DNA of 58,881 nucleotides, from positions 1 to 58,881 of the forward strand of contig CAZGMC010000011.1 in NCBI GenBank assembly GCA_964526565.1, written 5' to 3'. Below the pieces are notes generated by a model, which did not search any database, had not been told where the DNA came from, and saw only the letters and a program-made list of their open reading frames with translations. Positions 51,994 through 58,881 of the stretch are shown piece after piece. Position 1 is the first letter of the stretch, and each line of letters begins with the position of its first letter. Made by a program: the position numbers and the translations under genes. The DNA is from CAZGMC01 sp964526565 (GTDB taxonomy: Bacteria > Pseudomonadota > Alphaproteobacteria > DSM-16000 > Inquilinaceae).

Positions 51994-52440
51994 ATGAAGC
52001 TTCAGTTCTATCTGTTGACCGCGTTTCTGGGAGTGATCCTGGCGGTGCATCTTGCCATGAATGGCAAGGTGGGAGCGATGATGAACAACCCTCGTGTCGC
52101 CAACGCCGTTTTCTGGTGTATCGGCGCTTTGGCCGCGGTCATCATTGGGTTCAGCGGCTGGAGGTCCGGCGCTCTGTCCCCGCTCCGGCAGGTCAATCCG
52201 TTGCTGCTGACGGCCGGCGCCCTGGGAGCCTGCCTCGTGTTTGCCATCGCCTGGCTGATTCCCCAGATCGGCGCCGGGCCCGTGATGATCCTTCTGATCG
52301 CCGGCCAGGTGATTGGCGGCCTGGTGATGTCGCACTTCGGATGGCTAGGTTCACCGATTCAGCCCCTGACGTGGATCAAGGTGGCGGGTGTCGCCGTCAT
52401 GGTCTGCGGGGTTATGCTAGCTACTTACTCGAGCCGGTAG
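51994..52440 (+). CDS. DMT-family transporter, YdcZ/DUF606 type
   Basis: A 148-residue membrane protein with five hydrophobic helices: FYLLTAFLGVILAVHLAMNG, AVFWCIGALAAVIIGF, LLLTAGALGACLVFAIAWLI, VMILLIAGQVIGGLVM and WIKVAGVAVMVCGVML. The NxxxG and AGQ motifs match DUF606 half-size EamA-like carriers. Substrate unknown. Stands alone; AGGAAA ribosome site precedes the ATG. Confidence 0.88.
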   Translation: MKLQFYLLTAFLGVILAVHLAMNGKVGAMMNNPRVANAVFWCIGALAAVIIGFSGWRSGALSPLRQVNPLLLTAGALGACLVFAIAWLIPQIGAGPVMILLIAGQVIGGLVMSHFGWLGSPIQPLTWIKVAGVAVMVCGVMLATYSSR

Positions 52441-52543
52441 CAGGCAACGAATCTTGCAGTAGTGCGGGCTAAGGCATTGATCTCATCATCGCCGCTGCTG
52501 CTTTTCCGCTTCCTCGATCTCACCGAATATATCCGTCGACTTT

Positions 52544-53839
52544 CTACTCAGGCTGAATCGTGATGACCGTCCGACGGTAGGAATAGAGGCGAGGGTCGCC
52601 GTCGTCAGTTACAGACAGGATTATGTGAATCTCATTCGCATTGCGCACTCGCGGTGCGACAAAGGAAGCCTGTGCCGTTCCCGCCCCTTCCAGCAAAACC
52701 TCGGGTGCGTTCCGGCCGCTGGCTTCACGGTACTGAAACCACTGGTAATCGAGTCGGTCGCCATCCGGATCTTCGCTGCCCGCCGCGCTGAGCTCTACTT
52801 TCTCGCCGGACTGGACGGTCATCGTGACCGGATCGAGTCCGCTCCGCCCGTTCAGAATCGGAACAGGATTGTGATTCGCATCACCGCGCGAGTGGCTGAC
52901 CGTCCAGTCCATGCGAGCAGCGAAGTCGTGTTGATAGGCTTCCCGCCAGCGCCAGATGCTGGCGCGGTTGTCCGTGTAGAGCAACCCGTCCGCGCCGACC
53001 ACCGTATCGATAGTGTCGTCATAGTGCCCGGCGCCCGGATACTCCCGGTCGTATCTGCCGCCCCAGCCACCCCATTCCGGCCTCTCCGGAAAATTAAGTC
53101 CATTCGGGATGAGGTAAAGGAAAGACGGAGTATCCCCTTCCATGATGTACTCGGTCCGTGGGTAGAGTTCGCCCATAGGACCATGACCCATGCGGACATG
53201 CTCGTCGAGCCAAGCGTTGGAGACAAGTGAGAAGTCGGCGCCGCGGAAGCTGTAGAAACGGTCTCCCGAAATGCCGCACCATGTTGCGTTGCCGTAGTTA
53301 CTGTACGCATGGACACTCGAGATGTAGAACAACGTGGGGAATGTGCGACGCATCCACCCCCCGGCGTCGTCCTGGTCGGAGATCGTATAGACTCGAATCT
53401 TGTCGATGAAGGTCCGGACCTCCTCGGGCCCCCGGGTCTGGCTCACTGTCCATAACGCCTGGGCAAGATCGACAGCTCCTCCCCACACGGTGATCCACAC
53501 GGGACGCGGATCGGCTCTGTCGACAACCTGAATGATCCACTTGGAGGCCTCGGTGTTTTTGCCCTCGCCAACACCATCCATGCCGAACTCCGCCCGTCCG
53601 GCCTTAATCACCTTAAGCAGAGAGACGCCTTCCGGATAACCTTCAGCGTGTCGCAGCAAGTTATCCCGAACCTTGTCATAGGCCTCGACACGGACACGGA
53701 TCTTCTCCGGAGAAACAATCGTCTTCTGCCAGTTGGACGTTGTTGCCACTAGACCCTCGATCTCAAATTCGTTTGCGTAGAGCAGTAATCGGATGAGCGA
53801 CTGAGCGTCATCGGGCTCATTGCCGATGTCGGTCAGCAC
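52544..53839 (-). CDS. DUF1593 nucleoside-hydrolase-like protein with C-terminal Ig-like domain
   Basis: A 431-residue mature-type protein. LTDIGNEPDDAQSLIRLLLY carries the Asp-rich calcium site of nucleoside hydrolases; ADPRPVWITVWGGAVDLAQA and HYDDTIDTVVGADG-type text are typical of DUF1593. The final 85 residues are a beta-sandwich (VELSAAGSEDPDGDRLDYQW). It probably hydrolyses a glycosidic bond outside the cytoplasm. The GTG start is forced by TAG at 53,855-53,857; a signal peptide lies in frame just upstream. See the separate entry. Confidence 0.82.
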   Translation of the reverse strand: MLTDIGNEPDDAQSLIRLLLYANEFEIEGLVATTSNWQKTIVSPEKIRVRVEAYDKVRDNLLRHAEGYPEGVSLLKVIKAGRAEFGMDGVGEGKNTEASKWIIQVVDRADPRPVWITVWGGAVDLAQALWTVSQTRGPEEVRTFIDKIRVYTISDQDDAGGWMRRTFPTLFYISSVHAYSNYGNATWCGISGDRFYSFRGADFSLVSNAWLDEHVRMGHGPMGELYPRTEYIMEGDTPSFLYLIPNGLNFPERPEWGGWGGRYDREYPGAGHYDDTIDTVVGADGLLYTDNRASIWRWREAYQHDFAARMDWTVSHSRGDANHNPVPILNGRSGLDPVTMTVQSGEKVELSAAGSEDPDGDRLDYQWFQYREASGRNAPEVLLEGAGTAQASFVAPRVRNANEIHIILSVTDDGDPRLYSYRRTVITIQPE

Positions 53840-53857
53840 AAGCAGGCGGGATCTCTA

Positions 53858-53953
53858 CGCGCCGCGCAGGACGGCCTTGGAGAGGATCACCAGGACAACA
53901 AGACACAACCGGCGGCAAATCGGCGAAAGCGGATCAGAATGCAGTTGAAGCAT
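53858..53953 (-). other. In-frame signal peptide of the DUF1593 gene, upstream of TAG
   Basis: From ATG 53953 the minus strand encodes MLQLHSDPLSPICRRLCLVV then LVILSKAVLRGA, a signal-peptide-like segment. The frame then meets TAG (53,855-53,857) and continues RSRLLVLTDIGNEPDD without a shift. Export thus depends on readthrough or the TAG is a mutation or error. Confidence 0.65.
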
Positions 53954-54103
53954 AGGTATACTTTAGTCGAAGTTCATTTCTTCGCATGGACAGAGGCTTC
54001 TGCAAAACGAAGAAGGATCTCGTCCGACCCATCGAAGATCTACCGGGCCCGTTGCGCAGATACCGTTCGGCGAGCGTGCGCGACTCGATATACTGGTCGC
54101 TTC

Positions 54104-55399
54104 ATGACCAAACAACTGCCCCTCATCTTCACCCTCGTAGTTTGCCTTTCGGCGGCCTGTCTGGCTCCGCTTCCGGCCCTTGCGGAAACGCTGCCACGCG
54201 CCGAGCCCGAGCAGGTTGGCATGTCGGCCCCCCGGCTGGCTCGCCTCGACACGGTCATCCGGCAACACGTTGATGACAAGAAGATTGCTGGCGCCGTAAC
54301 CCTGGTCGCCCGAAGAGGCAAAATCGTCCACCTCGGCTTCCATGGCATGGCCGACATCGAGGACAACCGGCCCATCACCGCCGACACAATCTTCCGCATC
54401 GCGTCGATGACAAAGCCGATCACCAGCGCCGCGGTCATGATGCTCTATGAGGAGGGTAAGTTCCTCCTGAATGATCCGGTGTCAAACTACCTTCCGGAGT
54501 TTGCCAATCCGCGCGTCCTACCTGGCCCGGACGCGTCCAATAACTACCGGGAGCCCGCCCGCGGCCCGATACGCATTCGCCACCTGCTCACCCATACCGC
54601 GGGCCTTACCTACCACTGGAATGAAAAGCTCGGTCCTCTCTACAACAGCTATCAAATTCCCCATGGTCTCGGCCCCACCACTTTCACCACGGCTGATTTC
54701 ACCCGCGAGTTGGCCAAGCTACCACTGCTCTTTCACCCCGGCGACCGTTTCGAGTATGGCCTCAATATTGACGTCCTCGGCCGGCTCGTCGAGGTCGCAT
54801 CCGGACAGACCCTCGATGAGTTCTTTCGCGAACGTATCCTCGAGCCCCTCGATATGAACGACACCCACTTCTACCTGCCGCCCGGCAAGCAAGAGCGTCT
54901 CGCCGCCGTCTACGGGTCTAACGACAGCGATCCGCTCGAAAGAGTCGAAGGCGAGATCAGTGTCGGCGCCGCCTCAGGAACTGCGGACTACCCCTACAGC
55001 GGCCCCCGGAAGTTCTTCTCCGGCGGCGGCGGCCTTTCCTCCACCGCGCCGGACTACGCTCGCTTCGCCCAGATGATCCTCAACAAAGGCGAGCTCGATG
55101 GCGTGCGCTTGCTCAGTCCGCCCACCGTCGAGCTGATGACCATGGACCACCTCGGCTCCATCGTCGAGGACCCCCCGCTGGCCTTCGGACTCGGCTTCTC
55201 CATTGACTTGGCAAAAAACGGCTTCACCGAGCTGACCTCGGAAGGCACGCATGGCTGGGGCGGCTTCTGGTTCACCGAGTTCTTCATCAGTCCGGAGCAC
55301 GAAATGATCGGCGTCTTCATGGCCCAGCTCTTCCCGAGCAACGGTCTGCAACTGCGCGATAAGTTCAAGACTCTCGCTCACCAGGCCATCGTTGAGTAA
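54104..55399 (+). CDS. Secreted serine hydrolase, beta-lactamase/esterase family (copy 1)
   Basis: A 431-residue protein. Residues 1-27 are a signal peptide (LPLIFTLVVCLSAACLAPLP, cleavage near ALAET). Catalytic SxxK is SMTK in FRIASMTKPITSAAVMMLYE, the Tyr motif is YGLN, and the third motif is HGWGG. Class C beta-lactamase-fold enzymes of this type are mostly esterases or D-peptidases. ATG 54104 gives the signal peptide at the very N-terminus. A close paralog follows after 22 bases, so the two likely share one mRNA. Confidence 0.92.
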   Translation: MTKQLPLIFTLVVCLSAACLAPLPALAETLPRAEPEQVGMSAPRLARLDTVIRQHVDDKKIAGAVTLVARRGKIVHLGFHGMADIEDNRPITADTIFRIASMTKPITSAAVMMLYEEGKFLLNDPVSNYLPEFANPRVLPGPDASNNYREPARGPIRIRHLLTHTAGLTYHWNEKLGPLYNSYQIPHGLGPTTFTTADFTRELAKLPLLFHPGDRFEYGLNIDVLGRLVEVASGQTLDEFFRERILEPLDMNDTHFYLPPGKQERLAAVYGSNDSDPLERVEGEISVGAASGTADYPYSGPRKFFSGGGGLSSTAPDYARFAQMILNKGELDGVRLLSPPTVELMTMDHLGSIVEDPPLAFGLGFSIDLAKNGFTELTSEGTHGWGGFWFTEFFISPEHEMIGVFMAQLFPSNGLQLRDKFKTLAHQAIVE

Positions 55400-55421
55400 C
55401 TTCTTCAGGAGACCAATACCA

Positions 55422-56699
55422 ATGAACTTCCACCGCCCGCTGTACATCCTCGCCGGCCTGCTGCTGGTTTCCGGCATGGCCGCGCAGGTTCTGCCGCGCG
55501 TCGCGCCAGAGGACGTCGGACTCTCGCCCAAACGCCTCGCCCGCATCGACGTCATCATGCGGGAGCATGTCGATCAGAAAAAGATCGCCGGTGCCGTGAC
55601 CCTCGTCGCCCGGCGCGGCAAAATCGCTCACTTCGGCGTCTACGGCCACGCAAATGTCGAGGAGAACCAGCCGATGAAGGAAGACACAATCTTCCGCATC
55701 GCCTCCATGACGAAGCCGATCACCAGTACGGCCGTCATGATGCTCTACGAAGAAGGTAAGTTCCTCCTCTCTGATCCGGTCAGTAAGTACATCCCAGAGT
55801 TTCAAAACCAGATGGTTTTGCCTGGACCCGAGGCGTCGAATAACTACCGCGTTCCCGCGAACCGGCCCATGACCATCCGCCATCTACTGACACATACCTC
55901 TGGACTCACCTACGGCGATCATGGTCTCCAGGAACTCTACCGGGCCTACGACATCTCGACCGGCCTCGGCCCCAGTAACCTTACCATCGGCGAGATGGTG
56001 AAGCGTCTCGGCAAGCTTCCTCTCGCCTTCCATCCCGGCGAACGCTATAACTACGGCCTTTCGGTTGACGTCCTCGGCGCGCTGGTTGAGGTCTGGAGCG
56101 GCATGACCCTCGCCGAGTTCTTCAATCGACGAATATTGGGCCCCCTGGAGATGAAGGACACGCACTTCTATCTTCCCGATAGCAAGGTCGAACGCCTGGC
56201 GAGTGTCTACCGGCGCGAGGAAGGCAAGCCGATTGAGCCCTCACCGGAATTCCCCGCCGGCGAAGACGGTCCGATCTCGACCGCCTACCCTTACAAGGGC
56301 CCCCGCAAACTCTATGCCGGTGGCGCCGGTCTCTGCTCCACCGTCATCGACTACGCCCGGTTCGCCCAAATGATCCTCAACGGCGGCGAGTTCGGCGGCC
56401 GGCGCTTGCTCAGCCCGCCCACCGTCAATCTCATGACCATGGACCACGCCGGCAAGATCGTCAACAACGGCGCCGCCCCCTCATTCGGGCTCGGCTTCTA
56501 CGTCGATTCCACCAAGCGCGGCTTCACTGAGTTGACCACCGAGGGCGCCCATGGCTGGGGCGGCTACTGGTACACCACCTTCTTCATCAGCCCCGAGGAA
56601 GAGTTGATCGGCGTCGCCATGGCCCAGCTTCAGCCAACCGGCGGCCTCACTCTGAACGACAAGTTCAAGGTCCTTGCCCACCAGGCCATCATTGACTGA
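55422..56699 (+). CDS. Secreted serine hydrolase, beta-lactamase/esterase family (copy 2)
   Basis: A 425-residue paralog of the preceding gene, same motifs (SMTK, YGLS, HGWGG) and same flanking text such as GAVTLVARRGKI and SNNYR. The N-terminus RPLYILAGLLLVSGMAAQVL is a signal peptide. The second motif differs (YGLS instead of YGLN). Arisen by tandem duplication and since diverged, it may act on another ester or peptide. Starts after aggagacc. Confidence 0.92.
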   Translation: MNFHRPLYILAGLLLVSGMAAQVLPRVAPEDVGLSPKRLARIDVIMREHVDQKKIAGAVTLVARRGKIAHFGVYGHANVEENQPMKEDTIFRIASMTKPITSTAVMMLYEEGKFLLSDPVSKYIPEFQNQMVLPGPEASNNYRVPANRPMTIRHLLTHTSGLTYGDHGLQELYRAYDISTGLGPSNLTIGEMVKRLGKLPLAFHPGERYNYGLSVDVLGALVEVWSGMTLAEFFNRRILGPLEMKDTHFYLPDSKVERLASVYRREEGKPIEPSPEFPAGEDGPISTAYPYKGPRKLYAGGAGLCSTVIDYARFAQMILNGGEFGGRRLLSPPTVNLMTMDHAGKIVNNGAAPSFGLGFYVDSTKRGFTELTTEGAHGWGGYWYTTFFISPEEELIGVAMAQLQPTGGLTLNDKFKVLAHQAIID

Positions 56700-56759
56700 C
56701 GAATGCGCCATCCCTGGGACGGGACGATTCATCCCGCCTCTGCCTCAGCGGCAAGCGTT

Positions 56760-58871
56760 TCACTCCAGGTGGCGCAATACAACAACCGAGCGCGCATCCA
56801 CCTGGATCTCCTCGCCCGCCTCAAAAACGTCGCCCGACTTTTCCGGCTCGCTTGTATCCAGCACCGTTTCCCAGCGGTAGTACCCTCGTTTCGGAAACAA
56901 GAACGGAATCGGTTTGTGATGAGCGTTGAATAGGATGTAGAAGCTCTCATCCGTCACCGGCTCACCCTTCGAATTCGGGCTCGGGATCGCCTTTCCGTTG
57001 AGGAATACGCCGAGCGACTTCGCATAACCCGTCTCCCAGTCCGTATCGGACATTTCCTCGCCCCCGGGCGTGAACCATCCAATATCCTCGACCTCCTTGC
57101 CGCGAATCGGTCGGCCTTGAAACCACCGCCGTCGGCGGAAAACCGGGTGATCCCTCCGGAGACGAATCAGGAATCGGGTGAACTCCAGCAAATCTTCGTC
57201 GATCTCGGCCCAGTTGAACCAGGAGATCTCATTGTCCTGGCAGTATCCGTTGTTGTTACCTCCCTGGGTCCGGCCCATTTCGTCCCCGCCCAGCAACATC
57301 GGCACCCCCTGCGAGAGGAAGAGCGTGGTCAGGAAATTCCGCTCCTGGCGGGCCCGCAAATGATTGACCTCCGCATCATCCGTCGGGCCTTCAGCTCCGC
57401 AGTTCCACGACCGGTTGTCATCGTCGCCGTCCTCGCTGTCTTCTCCATTCGCTTCGTTGTGCTTGTCGTTATAAGAAACAAGGTCACGAAGAGTGAAGCC
57501 GTCATGAGCGGTCACGAAGTTGATGCTGGAGTAAGGACGCCTCCCGCTTGCCTGATACAGGTCGGAACTGCCCGTTAAACGATCGGCGAAGTCCCCTAAC
57601 GTCCGATCGACGCCCCGCCAGTAATCCCGAACCGTGTCACGATACTTCCCATTCCACTCGGCCCATCCGGGCGGAAAGTTGCCCACCTGGTAACCTCCCT
57701 CGCCGACATCCCAGGGCTCCGCGATCAGCTTCACCTGTGAGATCACCGGATCCTGGTGGATAATGTCGAGAAATGCCCCAAGGCGATCCACTGCGTGTAA
57801 CTCCCTCGCCAGCGCGGAAGCCAGGTCGAAGCGAAAACCGTCCACGTGCATCTCGAGGATCCAATAGCGAAGACTGTCCATGATAAGTTGGAGCGCCCGA
57901 GGATGCATCATGTTCAGCGTGTTGCCGGTGCCGGTATAGTCCATGTAGTAACGGGGCTGGTCGGCCACGAGCCGGTAGTAACTCGCATTGTCTACCCCGC
58001 GGAAACAAAGCGTTGGGCCCAGGTGATTGCCCTCCGCGGTGTGATTGTAAACCACATCGAGAATAACCTCCATGCCGGCCTTGTGAATAGCCTTCACCAT
58101 GTTCTTGAACTCGTTCACCTGTCCGCCGAGGTCATTCGTGCTGGAATACCGCAGGTCGGGAGCGAAGAAACCGATCGAATTGTACCCCCAGTAATTTGTC
58201 AGCCCGCGGTCTACCAGGTGCCGATCCGCGACGAACTGGTGTACGGGCATCAGCTCGACGGCCGTTATTCCAAGTGATCGCAGATGATCCAGCACCGGTT
58301 CGCTTGCAAGACCGGCATACGTGCCCCGGAGTTTGTCCGGCACGTCCGGATGGCGGATAGTCATCCCTCGCACATGGGTCTCGTAGATGACCGTCTCATG
58401 CCACGGCACTTGCAGTGGGCGATCCCCTTCCCAATCGAACGTCTTATCGATAATCACGCTCTTGGGCACGAACGGAGCGCTGTCGCTCTCATTGGGATGC
58501 AGGTCCGCGTCGGCATGCCCGATCTGGTAGCCGAAAATCGCGTCATCCCACTGAATGGTCCGGTCCAGCGCCTTTGCATAGGGATCCAGGACCAGGTTTG
58601 TTTGATTAAAACGGTGGCCGGCGGACGGCTCATAGGGACCATGAACTCGATAGCCGTAGCGCCAGCAGGGCCGGGCCTCGGGAAGGTAGATGTGCCAGAC
58701 TTGGTCCGTCTGTTCCGTTAGCGGAACCTTGGCCGCCTCCCTGTTACCGTCCGGACCGTCAAACAGACAGAGCTCGACTCCGGTAGCGTTTTCCGAGAAT
58801 AAAGCAAAGTTGACTCCCGATCCATCCCAGGTCGCTCCCAGCGGATAAGGGTCTCCAGGCCAGCACTCCAT
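56760..58871 (-). CDS. glgX: Glycogen debranching enzyme GlgX (GH13_11)
   Basis: A 703-residue isoamylase-type enzyme that removes short alpha-1,6 branches from glycogen after phosphorylase action. N-terminal CBM48: PYPLGATWDGSGVNFALFSE and VHGPYEP. Catalytic barrel: VYETHVRGMTIRHPDVP, VILDVVYNHTAEGNHLGP, nucleophile Asp in HVDGFRFDLASALARE, Glu in LIAEPWDVGEGGYQVGN and Asp in TAHDGFTLRDLVSYNDKHN. The length matches the family. ATG 58871 is ten bases from the window end, so it appears complete. Confidence 0.95.
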   Translation of the reverse strand: MECWPGDPYPLGATWDGSGVNFALFSENATGVELCLFDGPDGNREAAKVPLTEQTDQVWHIYLPEARPCWRYGYRVHGPYEPSAGHRFNQTNLVLDPYAKALDRTIQWDDAIFGYQIGHADADLHPNESDSAPFVPKSVIIDKTFDWEGDRPLQVPWHETVIYETHVRGMTIRHPDVPDKLRGTYAGLASEPVLDHLRSLGITAVELMPVHQFVADRHLVDRGLTNYWGYNSIGFFAPDLRYSSTNDLGGQVNEFKNMVKAIHKAGMEVILDVVYNHTAEGNHLGPTLCFRGVDNASYYRLVADQPRYYMDYTGTGNTLNMMHPRALQLIMDSLRYWILEMHVDGFRFDLASALARELHAVDRLGAFLDIIHQDPVISQVKLIAEPWDVGEGGYQVGNFPPGWAEWNGKYRDTVRDYWRGVDRTLGDFADRLTGSSDLYQASGRRPYSSINFVTAHDGFTLRDLVSYNDKHNEANGEDSEDGDDDNRSWNCGAEGPTDDAEVNHLRARQERNFLTTLFLSQGVPMLLGGDEMGRTQGGNNNGYCQDNEISWFNWAEIDEDLLEFTRFLIRLRRDHPVFRRRRWFQGRPIRGKEVEDIGWFTPGGEEMSDTDWETGYAKSLGVFLNGKAIPSPNSKGEPVTDESFYILFNAHHKPIPFLFPKRGYYRWETVLDTSEPEKSGDVFEAGEEIQVDARSVVVLRHLE

Positions 58872-58881
58872 AATTTGGTTT

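Noticed and set aside
1..58881. tRNA, rRNA and riboswitch genes
   Set aside because: No tRNA-like cloverleaf sequence, rRNA stretch or known riboswitch core was recognised in the intergenic spaces on reading.

Overview
The window looks like a scaffold from a metagenome assembly and appears to join two sources. Positions 1 to about 47,830 are extremely GC-rich and carry genes typical of an alphaproteobacterium, probably Rhodospirillales-like: accD-folC, a DUF4169 protein, AsmA, ribA with a decayed ribB-like half, and a Crp/Fnr-DUF2892 pair. This taxonomy is inferred from protein style only. At about 47,822-47,836 a Gfo/Idh/MocA dehydrogenase truncated after about 32 codons runs head-on into a galU gene truncated after about 27 codons. 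From there to the end the base composition is visibly lower and the genes have an Acidobacteriota-like flavour: paired serine hydrolases, a DUF1593 protein, a multihaem cytochrome c, an ACS-type MFS carrier and GlgX. A 100-N assembly gap sits at 17,302-17,401 inside a 15-bp tandem repeat.

Layout: 0.1-4.7 kb holds a secreted coiled-coil protein, an HTH regulator, DUF4169 and AsmA. 5.2-7.6 kb is a PcrA/UvrD helicase. 7.6-12.7 kb is an accessory island: a transposase remnant, then a tight three-gene minus-strand operon of CRISPR type III-like effector proteins. These are a Cas10-palm-like domain fused to two Cas7/Csm3-like RAMP domains, a Csx19-like protein and a TIGR03986-like RAMP protein. No GGDD cyclase motif, HD nuclease, Cas6, Cas1/2 or CRISPR array is visible. 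This is the most novel-looking system in the window.

12.7-25 kb holds housekeeping and signalling genes: folC, accD, yggS, a gapped hypothetical gene, ribA, two YflT-like stress proteins, an OmpR-type regulator, a metallo-beta-lactamase fold protein, a methyltransferase and a class III adenylate cyclase. 25.5-30.6 kb is a LysR regulator divergent from dabB-dabA, the DAB inorganic-carbon uptake system. 30.8-33.6 kb holds a Sir2 deacylase, a low-Mr phosphatase, Crp/Fnr, DUF2892 and an MFS remnant. 34.3-40.5 kb is a co-directional trio: an AGE-fold protein with an N-terminal extension, a double DJ-1/PfpI protein and a GH13 branching-enzyme-like protein. It looks like an undescribed alpha-glucan/sugar module. 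40.7-47.7 kb holds a MATE exporter, carA, a ROK kinase, a frameshifted TPR gene and a TenA_E-like protein.

The first part is rich in short tandem repeats of 9-16 bp. Most inside genes keep frame, but a 13-bp duplication breaks the TPR gene. In the second part, two genes are interrupted by in-frame TAG codons, and one locus (a Tat leader joined to a TorD-like C-terminus) looks like a deletion or misassembly.
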